From positions 597,699-643,102 of the forward strand of contig VCMS01000002.1 of the NCBI GenBank assembly GCA_022539475.1: a stretch of DNA of 45,404 nt. Reading direction: 5' to 3'. This stretch comes from Gracilaria domingensis (Eukaryota; Rhodophyta; Florideophyceae; Gracilariales; Gracilariaceae). A program made the position numbers and the translations under genes. Shown in pieces: positions 20,022 through 31,166 of this stretch. The first letter of the stretch is position 1. Every line of letters begins with the position of its first letter. A model generated the notes under the pieces. The model was not told where the DNA came from. It saw only the letters and a program-made list of their open reading frames with translations, and did not search any database.

Positions 20022-20075
20022 GGAGCAGCACAGCCAGCATGGCCGTTACCAACTGTGCTGCTCCAGCGGATTTCG
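19985..20075 (-). other. tRNA-like sequence over a 12-bp hairpin
   Basis: On the minus strand an A-box-like AGCACAGTTGGTAACGG and a B-box-like GGGTTCGAATCT are suitably spaced. They surround a perfect 12-bp inverted repeat (GGAGCAGCACAG at 20022-20033 with CTGTGCTGCTCC at 20053-20064, 19-nt loop). The T stem does not pair well and no normal acceptor stem forms, so a tRNA-derived SINE head is more likely than a functional tRNA. Confidence 0.3.
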
Positions 20076-20212
20076 CTTGGCCAATCAGCGGCACCGCGTT
20101 CTTTTTATATCAATTCCTTATTCCTTTTCCAGGACGATTTTCCCCTAAAACTGTTCGACGTTTTAGAATCTAGGACAATTTACGGGAAACTTGGTATATA
20201 AATTACTTCCAG

Positions 20213-20727
20213 ATAATACACGTTGCCACCGTGGTATACAACAAACACACGTGGCCACTGTCACATACACGTGGCCAACATAGACAAGTACACAGTTCAT
20301 ACACCTTTCCAGATTTCACGCTTTCATTATCCGTCTGCGGCATTGCTCCAATTCCAACCTGTCTAATAGGTGCAAGAACCAACAACCCAATCCAGGACGG
20401 AATCTCCAGGACAGCGTCCTGGATTTTGATTGCCCCCAAATTTTCGCCTTGAAATGTTGTTGGAATCCTGGACAGTGGCCTGGATTTTGACACTCTCCAT
20501 ACTTGCCCCTCGGAAGGTGGCAACCCTCATTAATCTTCTCCCACGGAAGGTAATGAATTCAGGACGGCGTCTTGCATTTTGTTCCTCATCATACTACCAC
20601 CTCGGAATGTTTTCAACCGGGCAGAGCGATAATACACGTTGCCAAAGTGGTGTACAACAAATACACGTTGCCACTTGGCGTATACACGTGTTCGACAGTG
20701 ACAAGTATACAGCTAATACACCTTTCT
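20213..20727. repeat. Direct duplication of a ~100-bp segment plus palindrome cores
   Basis: GATAATACACGTTGCCA...GTACACAGTTCATACACCTTTC (20213-20312) recurs diverged at 20628-20725. Between the copies are palindrome cores at 20406 (CCAGGACAGCGTCCTGG), 20467 (CCTGGACAGTGGCCTGG) and 20559 (TCAGGACGGCGTCTTGC). The block GGTGCAAGAACC just before the first core also recurs at 20780, so a larger unit was duplicated. Confidence 0.75.
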
Positions 20728-20735
20728 AGGACGGA

Positions 20736-21066
20736 ATCCAGGACAGCGTCCCGGATTTAGACACTCCCCGAGTTTTCAGGTGCAAGAACCCCCGACACAA
20801 TCCAGGACAGAATCCAGGACAGCGTCCTGGATTTTGATTCTCACCAAACCTGCACCTCGGAATGTGGTGAATCCAGGACGGCGTCTTAGATTTTGACCAT
20901 CACTAAACCCACCCCTCCGAATGTTCCGAAATCAGGACAGCGTCCTGCATTTTGTTACTCTTCACATTTCGACCTCGCAATGTTTCGATTCCAGGATAGC
21001 GTCATGCATATCGTTCATCACCATAATTCCACCCCGAATTGTTGTAAATGCAGGACAACGTCCTGG
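20736..21066. repeat. Regular 59-bp tandem array with palindromic cores
   Basis: Cores start at 20814, 20873, 20932, 20991 and 21050, exactly 59 bp apart, with an extra core near 20736. Each is a version of CCAGGAC-RRC-GTCCTGG followed by ATTTTGA or ATTTTGT and a conserved CACCTCGGAATGT-like half. The 20814 core is a perfect 7-bp-arm palindrome. This is the same family as 4860-5090. Confidence 0.92.
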
Positions 21067-21145
21067 AGTTTGATCCTTAACTGAACTCGAACCAACTTGT
21101 GCATATACGCAAAACGATTGTCTTTATAATCTGGAGAGGTAAACT

Positions 21146-21520
21146 ATGAAACCTTTTGGATCCGTTAAAAGGCTGAAGAGCCTTATAAAACCTCCGATCC
21201 AGAAAACTCCTTTGAATCCTTTGAATCTATTGAATCCGCTGAACCCGCTGAACCCACTGAACCCGCTGAACCCACTGAACCCGCTAAACCCACTGAACCC
21301 GTTGAACCCGCTGAACCCGCTGAAACCGCTGAATCCATTGAAACCGCTGAATCCATTGAAACCGCTGAATCCTCTGGAACTTCTGGAACCTCTGGAACCT
21401 CTGAAACCTCTGGAACCTCTGAAACCTCTGAAACCGATGAATCCTCTAAAACCGATGAATCCTCTGAAACTGCTGAATCCTCTGAATCCTCTGAAACCCA
21501 TTAAACCTTCTATAGTATAG
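21146..21520 (+). CDS. Possible Asn/Lys-Pro-Leu repeat protein, 124 aa
   Basis: ATG at 21146, stop TAG at 21518-21520. After a ~20-residue non-repeat start the product is almost entirely the tripeptide (N/K/E)-P-L repeated some 30 times. The antisense frame is also open through the array. A TATAAT lies near 21125. The ORF may be only a by-product of a 9-bp minisatellite, since any 9-bp repeat lacking stops stays open; I would not treat it as a proven gene. Confidence 0.2.
   Translation: MKPFGSVKRLKSLIKPPIQKTPLNPLNLLNPLNPLNPLNPLNPLNPLNPLNPLNPLNPLKPLNPLKPLNPLKPLNPLELLEPLEPLKPLEPLKPLKPMNPLKPMNPLKLLNPLNPLKPIKPSIV
21209..21503. repeat. 9-bp minisatellite (CTGAACCCG type)
   Basis: About 33 units of CTGAACCCG and variants (CTGAATCCA, CTGAAACCG, CTGGAACCT). 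The 5' half is dominated by CTGAACCCG, the 3' half by CTGAAACC and CTGGAACCT forms, suggesting successive local expansions. Confidence 0.95.
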
Positions 21521-22502
21521 AACCTTCAAGTCCACCAAGTCCACCTAATCCTCCATTCCTTCTCCCCCTCAAACGTCCCTTTCAAATCCCAAAATCCCTT
21601 TTTCCCCTCCTTAGACCTTGAACCTAATTTCTCATAAAACGCTCTTTTCCATTAGACACAAAAATCCCTTAACCTATAGTATAGGCCCAAGAACCCCCGA
21701 AAACCCCCGGCCTCTTCCGTCATCGACGACCTATTTGCCATAGGCAATCGAAAGAGAGCAAACACATCTACTTCTCGGTCCAATTTCAGCCCCCAAATCG
21801 CACTCGTTTCTTCGCCACAGCCCATTCTTTATCGCGTTTTAGCTACTTCTCGCCTTTTTTAATTACATTTTCCTGTTTCTAATTGCAACTTTTTCAACGC
21901 AATCCACCACATCTTGCCCAATGTTCCCCCGCATCCTCTTCACCTTCTCAGCACCATCTGGCTGCTCTCTACTCTAATTACTACTAACCAATTCCTCTAC
22001 ACTAACGCCCCTCAATCGCATCTCAACTCAAAGAGTTTCCGAACATCTTCAATGCCTTGCTCAATGCATCAGAAGCCCCGAACTCCTACCAAACACTTCA
22101 GGTCTTAATTTTCGTGCTCCTTTTACCAGGTTTAATTGCATTGAAGGCTGGTTTGGTCTCTGAAAACTCAGCCAAACTCCAGAAACTCTTTAATACAACT
22201 TTAATTTAACTCCCAACACGTACCATGCTGATACACGTACCATGCTGATACACGTACCATGCTGATACCGTACCATGAAGAGCTCATCACTTCTATGCTT
22301 CATGAATCTGCTCCGAACCGCTTCATTAGCATCATGCTATATGGGCCCCTAAAAAGCGCACCAGCACCGCCCAATGCGTTTATCCTGTTCACCTGCATTT
22401 ACCGACTTCCGCCGCACCCCTATGAAGCATAGCACCTCGCTAATGCACTCTGTTGATAGCTGGAACAATAGCGGCCTGCTGAGTACCCTCATAGACTGAT
22501 CC
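21504..22502. repeat. Gene-free stretch with a 17-bp short tandem repeat
   Basis: ACACGTACCATGCTGAT is repeated three times and partly a fourth at 22216-22276. The rest is pyrimidine-rich (CCACC, CCTCC, AATCCC words) without a supported gene. The upstream parts of the copia element (LTR, gag, protease) are not visible here. Confidence 0.7.
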
Positions 22503-25148
22503 GTTTGCCTCCCTCCTCACGAGAGGCACATTCTCTACCTCACAAACTCACCATCACAAATTAGCTGCTTCCACCTGATATCAGGCCATTACCGATCTCA
22601 ATACGGTCCCAAATACCTCCGCAACTATCGGTACACACGCTCAGGCGACCTGTCGAAACCTTATATCAACAGCAAACCGGTTCTTCATCTTATTGATGAT
22701 GCCACGCAATTTAGTGCAACTCATAACGTAAGAAACATGTCCTCCCAGCATGTGTGGAAGACCGTACTGAAGTATTGGAGCCGTGTGTAGCTTGGACCTC
22801 CAGACTTTTTTCACGTCCACCAACGGTCCAGTTTCGTATCAGCTGAGCTCAAATCTGGCGCTACCGCTGATGGTGTAACTGTAGTGGAGGCACCCATCGA
22901 TGCACCTTCAACTATGTCGCATGTACAGCGCTACCACGCGCCGCTCCGTGTCGCTAGTTGCAAAATTCGAGACTCCATTCCCAGATCCGACACTAATAAT
23001 GAATGCTTGCAGATGGCAGTGAAGAGCATCAACGATACAATTGGTCCTGAAGGTCTCTGTCCTACGGTGTTGGTTTTCGGAGCTCTTCCACGACTGGCTG
23101 AGAAGGGGTGTTCCGAAACTCAACTACAGCGAGCTCGAGCCATGTTTGAAGCACACAAGGCAGTGCAGAAGGAGCAAGTGGCGCGAAGACTAGCTTTTGC
23201 CCTTAAGCACGACCATGGACCGAAGGCGATCGAAGCCAGTCCTGAACTTCGAAAGCTTCCAGCAGGGACTACGGTTCTCGTCCACCGAGACAGCAGTAAG
23301 CAGTGGGAGGGCTCATTCCCATTTATTCAGATTGAAGGCGAAACTGTCGTGGTGCAACTTCCACCGGGTCGCAAGATCTTTCGTTCTTCTGTTGTTAAAC
23401 ATGTAGTTCGGTCCGCACTTCAGGAGCCTGGTCCTAGCTCCTCCAATGCAACCAAATCTCCACCTCCCGCATCCGATCCTGCTCACTTCGCTGACGGCGA
23501 AAATGATACATCCGCAGTTGCCATTAGTAACGAAGCATGCACAGCAATGTTCGGCTCAACCAAGATTGTCATTGCCGACAAAGAATCGATTGATATTTTT
23601 TGGGAGGCACGCAAGGGCGAACTGGCAGCGCTTCTACGCAATGGGACGTTCAAAGTGGTGAAGAAGTCTACCGTCCCTACAGGACACCGAATCTAGGGCA
23701 CACGCTTCATCGATGTCTTTCAGACTGTTGATGGAAAGGAAATCCGGAAGTCTCGGCTTGTCGCCCAAAACTACTCTGATTTTCAATCATTCTCGATTTC
23801 TACGAAGGCTCCAACTGTTAGCCGTTTAGTTCAACGACTAACTGTAGCTATTTTCGCTTGTTTTCGACACTATATGCCATATCTGCGGGATATTTGCCAA
23901 GCCTACGCCCAATCTGAATCATCTCTTGAAAATCAAGTATACCTACGCCTACCAAAAGAGTTGGATCTGAGGGATGACGAAATCTTTTTGGCTTTAAACC
24001 CCTTGTACGGTATACCAGAAAGCGATCTTTACTGGTTTCTTACGTACAAGAGACACCACCGAGAGGCTATCGGAATGCAGGCGACATATGTAGATCAGTG
24101 TGTACTGGTGCGAAGAAATGGCTCTCGTGTAGATGGAATGACTGCGTTGCAAGTTAATGAATCTTTTGGATATGGATGAGCCGCATTTTTGGATGCCGAG
24201 AACAGTACAGCCATCAACTTCAAGTCGAAACTACGTAAGATTTTGCCCAATGAAAAATCGGGTTGTTTTAACGGGGGCCATATCAACAGAGCCGTAGACG
24301 GATCCTTTACAATGACACAACCTGAAAACTTGAAAGCCTTGAAACCCGTGCGTACACCTGATGAGTTCCAGAGCGTGAGAGCTCAGGCCCAGTATATTGG
24401 CAACTGCGTACGTCCAGAGATATGCGCTGCGGTCCAGCTCCTTGCCACTTGTTGTGAAGGACCGACGGAGAGGCAAATGGAACTTCTGAATGCCGTAGTG
24501 AAACACTGCAACGACACCTGGAAAATTGGGCTCCGCTTTGTCCCTATCGATCTTGACACAGCAAGAGTGGTGTTGTTCACGGATGTCTCCTTTGCCAATA
24601 CTACCGACCGCAAATCCCAGCTTAGGTTTGTACTTTTGGTAGCCTATAAGCACTGCAATGCAAACATCATTCATTATGGAAGCGCACGATGTCGAAGGGT
24701 AACACGATCAGTTATGGCCGCGGAAATAAATGCCTTAATGTACGGTTTTGACAACGCATTCGTAGTGCAGAAGAGGTTGTCAGAGATATTAGGAAGGAAG
24801 GTGAAAATAGACGGCTTCATTGATTCCCGAACGTTGTTCAACGTTTTTGCATTGCATGCTTTTACTCTTGAGAAGAGGCTTCAAATAAATGTTCATGCTC
24901 TACGGGAGAGCAATGACAAAGGAAAGCTACACAGACTCGCATGGATACCGAGTATCGATAACATCGGTGACCCTTTGAAAAAGGCTTGTAACTGGTTAGC
25001 ACATGCTCCATGGCGATTGATGAAAAGGAACAGGATGAACGTGGATGCAAAAGGATGGGTAAGGCGCTTCGAAGATCTATTTTCGAAAGAGAAAAAGAGT
25101 GAATGTGAACGATGTCCACGATCTGTGGAGGAGGTGTATGATCTGTAG
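22503..25148 (+). pseudogene. Ty1/copia pol remnant: integrase, reverse transcriptase, RNase H
   Basis: One reading frame runs 22503-25148 with stops at 22788 (TAG), 23694 (TAG) and 24177 (TGA) and no frameshift. Order is copia-like. The integrase core has KPVLHLIDDATQF (first Asp kept), but the second Asp region reads HVHQRS and the Glu region reads HVQRYHAPL, so both other catalytic residues are lost. A linker with VLVHRDSSKQWEGSFP follows. RT shows KSRLVAQNYSD and QAYAQSESSLENQVY, but the catalytic VDD box reads VNE (24156-24161). RNase H has TDVSFANTTDRKSQL and RVTRSVMAAEINAL. Gag and protease are not seen. A sequence starting TGTTGGCCCGG at ~25216 could be the 3' LTR, but I find no matching 5' copy. 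Dead element, 5'-truncated or diverged. Confidence 0.9.
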
Positions 25149-25498
25149 GCCGACGCAGCAGTCTGTACTTATAAAGTACAGATAGTGATTACAGTACAAC
25201 GTGGAGGTTTTACTTGTGTTGGCCCGGTCAGCGCCACACAACGTGAAGAAGGTGTAACCAACCATGGATCTGAATCTGTATACCTACTCATAGTTCACAG
25301 ACCAACATTGTGGCTTGTGAAACCCGTATATAGGATATTGCGCTATTCTACACTGAGTAAAGACGAAGACTATCGTCATTACGGTTTCAACTCTACTCTA
25401 CAGACCTTTTGTCTTCTTTTGTCGTACGCCCGCGCTTCGCGCCTGCCGTAGACACTCCGCGATTGCTCGTCCGCCCTGGACCCAGCGTCGCATCCGGA
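25149..25498. other. Copia 3' flank, possible LTR
   Basis: Contains a TATATAGG (25329-25336) and a GC-rich GTACGCCCGCGCTTCGCG tract. A long terminal repeat is plausible by position only, because no second copy is present in the window. Confidence 0.25.
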
Positions 25499-26179
25499 CT
25501 ACCGGGATTCTTTCGCCAGTGGTTCGAACCAGCCGCTGTTTGATAGTTGCCCCCTGAAACTTGCAGAAGTAGACGAAGGCTTATGTAGACATGAGTCTGA
25601 CGGTATTATACCATAAGAAAAGTCGGGAATGCGATAATCGACGCCCTGTGCTGAAGATGACGCTGCCCTCTTCGGAATCAGGAGGGTGTCTTCTACTAGA
25701 GCTTCCTCGCCAGGTTGCTTCTCATAATCATATACCTCTTCAAAGGCATTGCTGAGAACGTCATGATCCTTGTCACATCTCATATGCTACCAGCGTTCCG
25801 TTGATAAGATTGTACTTACTAAAGTCTGACATTGAGAATTCATCGTACTTCTCTGGTGTTAAAGTCTTTCCGTGTAAAGAGCGCCAACCAAAAGGCAAAT
25901 AAGATGGACTCGTGGCACTATCTAAGCACTCCAGGTTGTGCTTATGTGAGGGAAGTGGGGACGAGGCTGGGATACCAGCCGCAACCAGCCCGGACGCTCT
26001 TGAGGCGGAAGGGACTCCATGATGAGCCGCAGCGTATCACATTGGTAACCGTAGTAGTTTCTCCAAAGTTGGCACACTACGCGGAAAGGCACGAATTGAC
26101 AAAATGCATAAGAGGACAGAAGACGTAAACGAATGCGTGCACCTAGGGTATCTTTGGCACCGTCGGTACTTCCTTCCAT
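25499..26179 (-). pseudogene. Decayed gene of unknown function
   Basis: Reading the minus strand from ATG 26179, protein-like sequence passes through three frames. The first has SSYAFCQFVPFRVVCQL and ERPGWLRLVSQPRP. A second continues through SYLPFGWRSLHGKTL and SKYNLINGTLVAYEM. The third, from ATG 25783, has DVLSNAFEEVYDYEKQP and ends at TAG 25499. The switches near 25930-25980 and 25780-25795 imply two indels. I do not recognise the family. The aromatic-rich N-terminus and acidic C-terminus look like real protein rather than chance ORF, and the frames join without overlap conflict. Confidence 0.45.
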
Positions 26180-27701
26180 CACAAGCGCGGGCTATCCTTG
26201 GTAGTTTCCGCGTGACGTTAGCCGGCTGGAGATGAACTGGAATGAAAGAAACAAGGACAGGTCTGGACCTGCATTACAGATAACTGACTTATGTGAAAAA
26301 ATGCAAGTTCGAACCTGTGAACATCAAATGTGGACCAAAAATGGCCGAAAAGTGACCAAAATGATGGCCTTTAGCTCGAAAAATTGTGAGAACGCGTATC
26401 TCGCCAATACAATCAATTTCATCTTTGGAACATAAGCTCCAAATATAGCCATCTACGACAACATAAAATAATTTCCCGCCACATGTTACACGTTCTCTCA
26501 AAATTTCGAGCTAAACGCCCTCATTTCGGTCACTTTTCGGCCATATTTGGGCCGGATTCGTTGTTCATAGTGCTGACCTGAACCTCGAGAGAAGGTGTTT
26601 GCCACTGATCACACTGGGGCTGCGGATGTTTAGAGAAAGGCAAAGAGCAAATAAATTGAACAGACCCATCGGGCGGACTAAGTCTCGACCTAGCTGCTCA
26701 CTGTAGTTTTGAAAGTTTTGAAAAATATACCATTCCTTAGTTCTTGGTGCACGGGGATAAGTGCACACTTACCACACAGCTTCCACCGCAAACGTTGTGC
26801 AATAAGTTTCAGTTTGAAAGTCTAAACTTGTAAAGCAAAGTCAACGTGTTTTTCAAGCAATGCCTTTCCGTTACCGGATGCATCTATCTTCGTCGCGGAA
26901 TCAATGATATTGGGCTCATTATACGCTACCTAAGATTTATGGTACATTTTGCCGAGAATTTGAAGTATTGAAATGATGCGGAAGGCTTTTCAATGGCTAA
27001 GATATAGAACTGATATAGATAATGATGTGTTACGTCTCAGTAGAAATAGTTTCAATGGTACTGAAGATCTTACAAAATTTTCGAAAAAGAAAAATTATGA
27101 CATCCAAACTAATAGTTCAGCTACAATTTAATTAGTGACCGAAGACCGCAGAAAGATTTGCATGCACCAATAAATAATAGCAACTGGAAATGTCTCAAGA
27201 TAAATATTGAAATACTAAGCGTTAGTAGTATGACAATGTTTTTATGTTATTGGGTGTCCAGAAGGGAGAGATATCCATCCTTTTCTTATCAATTGCCTCA
27301 ACCTTTTTGAGATCGCTGCTTTACATTCTTGTACACCTCACATTCTTTAGTCTCATTCTTTCCACTCGGAGAAAATAAATGCTTAAAAATACGCGAACGA
27401 GGGCGAATTTTTAAAGAAATCCGACGTTTTACTCCTGGAAACCCAACTGGAATCCGAGAACGTCACTAGATCTTGGAACTGGTTGTTTCACTTTTTTTAC
27501 TTAGAAAGAAAGAAGTGCTTAACCAAACGCGTACGCCAGCAAGTTCTCAAAGAAATGAAACGTTGTACTCCTGGTAGGACAGCCTGCATCCGACATTGCC
27601 ATAAGTCGCTGAAACGTAGTCCTTACTATAATCGAAAGAACCCTATACCATACTCAATAAAACCCCCAACTAACATCACTCGAGTATGAGTCGATGACCT
27701 T
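26180..27701. other. Gene-free stretch with a foldback repeat and a ~132-bp duplication
   Basis: Holds the inverted repeat 26332-26553 (separate entry). A diverged direct duplication is also present: TTTTACTCCTGG at ~27427 and TTGTACTCCTGG at ~27560, each preceded by GTGCTTAA or ATGCTTAA and TCAAAGAAAT-like words (27355-27440 and 27487-27572). AT-rich otherwise. Confidence 0.45.
26332..26553. repeat. Foldback (MITE-like) inverted repeat, ~63-bp arms
   Basis: The left arm 26332-26394 (AATGGCCGAAAAGTGACC, TTTAGCTCGAAA, GAGAACG) is the reverse complement, at about 85% by eye, of the right arm 26491-26553 (CGTTCTCTC, TTTCGAGCTAAA, GGTCACTTTTCGGCCAT). The 96-bp centre is AT-rich. Weaker pairing may extend outward. 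No ORF; a non-autonomous transposon or hairpin is the likely explanation. Confidence 0.8.
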
Positions 27702-28821
27702 CTACGACCTCCGTTGAGCACAAATATCTTTAGTTCCGTTGTGAGCCTTCTTGTAGTCGTCTTCCACAACGTCAAATGAAGAAGCGCCGCTGGACGTGCT
27801 TCCTTCCGCTGTCCCCGTGCATTGCAGTTTTCTCACCCCTGTCCCAAGCTGGCGAGCAGGAGAACTTTCGTCTCTTTCATAATCCCAATTCCTACCACGG
27901 GGGGTTCGACGATTTCTTCCAATTTCAAATATCTCTACCTCATCAGATTCTGAGTGTGGCTCGATGATGCCCGACGACCTGTGTTCAGCATCACGGTCTT
28001 TTACTCCGTTCCATATCTTGGTGTGGCCGTCTGTAGTCAGGTCAGAAGATGACGACGATGCACTGGGTGTGATTCCTTCCGCTGTCCACTGACACTGTAG
28101 TATTCTAATCCCAGTCGCTGGTTGGCGAGCACGAAAATCTTCGCCTTCTCTACAACCCAAATTTCTACCATGGGGGGCTGGACGATTTCTTCCAACATCT
28201 AATACTTTTCTACTTACGTCATCCGAATGTAGGTCGACGAAGGCCAAGGACCTGCGTTAACACGTCTTCGTGCTTCCGCGCCTCTTGCTAAGAGACGTGT
28301 GTCTGATAGCAAGCTCTGATGATGTTCTTCTAGGCACACATTTCCCTTCTCTTTCATCACAACGAAGTTTCCTCATACTCGAATGGAGATCAAAAGAAGC
28401 CCACACTCTACCACGAACCCCACTATTGGCGAGGACGGTTCCAAGTTACTTTCCATGCTTGAGAACTTCAGCGTCTTTACTATCCGAGAAACAGAGCAGT
28501 CGGATCGACATGTTCCGCCTCAGGTCGGGTTTGTTCATTGCTCTCCTCTCCTTTGGAGTTAACATTTCGTTGATGTCTTCCTCTTCCCAAGAGCTCAAAC
28601 GCCTTTTCCTTCCCGTTCGTTCTTGTTACTCGTCGTCGGACTTGGATGCGGTGCTCCAAATCTCATGCTTCATTCTTCTCGATATCTCGATATAGATCTG
28701 GGCAGAACTCAATTCCTGTTAAGGCACGGAGAACCTCACACAGCTCCTTTATAATGGACGCACATGAATGCAAAAAGAAGTCCCTTGTGTTCACGAGAAA
28801 GAGACTAAAAATGCTCATCAT
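27702..28821 (-). pseudogene. Decayed repeat-containing protein gene
   Basis: Reading from ATG 28821, a protein-like frame (FFLHSCASIIKELCEVL, IEFCPDLYRDIEKNEA) meets TGA, continues in frame (AFELLGRGRHQRNVN) to a TAG, then shifts. The final frame, 28257-27702, has no ATG but contains two ~85-residue imperfect repeats. Each has GRNR-x-x-P-x-GRN, then AR/RQ-x-x-TG-(I/V)-R-(I/K)-LQC, then TAEG and a Ser-rich run, then a W/H-NG-x-KD segment. A third, more degraded repeat may lie at 28260-28470. Charged, low in hydrophobics, probably soluble or disordered. No family recognised. Confidence 0.4.
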
Positions 28822-29387
28822 TCACTGTGGGCCTCGCGCTTGATCGCGAAACACCGACCCAACTCTGAGCCTCTTTAGTGTCATCTTCTGCGATTTAGGG
28901 TGGAAAATGACTTTTTCTGAGGCGTGGTTATCCAAAAATGGACCATTTCACCCATAGAACTCTCCTACAGCACATGTTTTAGCCATTGAAGGGGTTAGTA
29001 GCCTAATAACCGTCACTCTAGGCCATGGTATATCTCAGTTGATCGCGAGGGTAATCATACAGAGACTATGATTGAGCACACAATCAGCGGTTATGCCCTC
29101 GTTGTTCTGGTGCAGACTTCTGAACGGTACTTATTAAAAATGTCCATGGGATGAACGATATTTTGAAAGTGCCAAAACCTGTGAACGTTACTTTGCAGCC
29201 TCGTCTGGTGCAATGTATACCTGAGAGAAACATGGCTTGGTTCAGTTATCTTTCTTTATTGTTCTATTCCTCCCTTCTTGCTATATTTAACCATTTCTTG
29301 CTGCTGTGAATCAGCGCCAGAAAGAGTCATGAACTCGTTCCCTTTTTTTTCTCTGGTTCCTTCCCCCTTTCGGATCCCATCATAGTA
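28822..29387. other. Gene-free stretch
   Basis: No supported ORF, repeat or RNA gene. Confidence 0.35.
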
Positions 29388-30782
29388 GATCATTGCAGGT
29401 GCGTCCTAGACCGAAAGCTAAAACGAGTGATTATAGATGTCAAGTACTTTCTTGCAGAGGATGTGAATAGGGGATTGAAGAAGGCCAAACTCAGCAAGGT
29501 CGAGGTTGGCGAGAAGTATCAGCCGTAGAAATATTTGTAGCAGGACTACATTGATTAACTTCAGAAGTACTTACCAAATTTCTTCACAAGCCACAATGCT
29601 AAGCTCCTGCCCAGCTCGAGGACGTGGAATGATTGTGTGGGCTACAGAGATACATCATTATCGCAACGGAACTGTCTGGCTCTACGCAATCTATACATGG
29701 TTTACTTCAAAGCCGCTCCGAAGTATCAAATAGCAGAAGATGATGGAGGGTTTCGGCGGCTTCGCACGACAGTGTCTCAGTTCTTGAGATTGGCTACAGG
29801 CCGCGCAGTGTTCTCCGAGGGAGACCTGTATAAGACAAATATTTTCTTTCTTTGCGCGGCTCGTTTTGATTTGGTCCAGCACCCTTACGTTTCTCATTAA
29901 ATGTTGGTCTCTCCGTACCCTAGCACGTAAAACCAATCACTTGAAGCGAATATGTCAGGGAGGCTTTGTTTTGAAGAGAGCTGAAAAGGAAAGGTCCTCT
30001 TCAAGACGGGTTTTGCAGTATCTGCAGGATTGCGTACGTGTTCAACAACCCAAAAGTGCGAATCAAACTTTTCTGCCTTTGAATCGTGTGTCGCTCAGGA
30101 GTATAAGGAGGTGCATAAAAAGTGCCGGCTCTTCCCTTCTTGATGTAATCGAATCATTTCGCCACAAAAATGATACAGAATGGAACATCTAGGGCTCTCT
30201 CACCCGTTAGACATCTGGCTTTTATAGTGCTTCATGTTTTATTTACCGTAGGACATAGTCCACATACAATGGCTCATATCCCGGTTTCGCGTCCCAGCGA
30301 TCTTGGTGGTGCTTCAAGGAAGGCCGCGAAAGTAGGATTGATCTCGCTCCCAACCCTGAAAGGCACGAGATCAACGTTGTTAGGCATACCAGAGGTTACT
30401 CTTCCAGTCTCATGTGCAAAGTTTCTACAGTTTCACCTCTCTGTTATACTACCCGCTATCGATTCAGTAACACAACAGGATCGCAGATGAGTTTACTGGT
30501 CAATCAAGCGACTGGAGCTACAATGGTAACTAGGATCGCTTAGTAATTAAAGAAGTTCATGAAAAGCTGGACTCGAGGTATGCGAATGTTTCTTGCAGAT
30601 GTCTGAAACTGAGCTGCATGAGATTGTTCCTCAGTGCTTTTCAAAATGGGAGTCTGTTGCATTATCTATGCGAAGATCAATTTATCGACATTATTGCCCG
30701 GCATTACAATACCGAAGACGGCCAAGTCAGACAGAATCTGGAGTACAGAGGCTCTGCAGAGCATTTTGCGACGGCGAAATAA
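29388..30782 (+). pseudogene. Decayed gene of unknown function
   Basis: From 29388 one frame gives protein-like sequence (CVLDRKLKRVIIDVKYFLAE, then KAKLSKVEVGEKYQP) with in-frame stops at 29526 (TAG), 29538 (TAG) and 29556 (TAA). It then continues in the same frame (NCLALRNLYMVYFKAAPKYQ, RAVFSEGDLYKTNIFF) to TAA near 29898. Further pieces follow in other frames: 30256-30540 (WWCFKEGRESRIDLAPNPER) and 30540-30782 (MRLFLSAFQNGSLLHYLCED, then FIDIIARHYN). Together they suggest one gene of at least 450 codons that has lost its frame. The family is not recognised. Confidence 0.4.
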
Positions 30783-31166
30783 TCGACCGGCGTTCTGTTT
30801 CGGATCTCGAGAAACGAGACGTGAGGACCCCGTTTCAATGTAGGTACCACCAATTAGGAAAGTAAAACCTGCTTAGCTTACATGCTTCGATACGATACTA
30901 AGCACTAGCCAGTGGCTGTGCTACACTCACAAAGCGACAACGAGAGAGTGTTTGATTTGTTGGGTGTTTTCCTTCTGCGAGAATTTTGTCACGTTTCTCT
31001 CGTTCTTCCACCTGTTCTTTCCATATAGGGGCACCCCACGACAAGAGGGTCCTCATACACCGCTCAAGAAACCATGAGCGGCGTCCTTACAACCTAATCC
31101 TCATATTAAGCGTCAAGACCAGGAGCCAGAACGAGTCCGTAGCCTTCCCCACCATCTGAGCCCACT
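30783..31166. other. Gene-free stretch
   Basis: Nothing recognisable. Confidence 0.3.

Noticed and set aside
19985..20075. Functional tRNA gene on the minus strand
   Set aside because: A and B boxes are present, but T and acceptor stems do not pair; called a tRNA-like relic instead.
20814..21066. CRISPR array (regular 59-bp spacing)
   Set aside because: The sequence between cores is itself conserved from unit to unit, so there are no unique spacers, and the context is eukaryotic with no cas genes.
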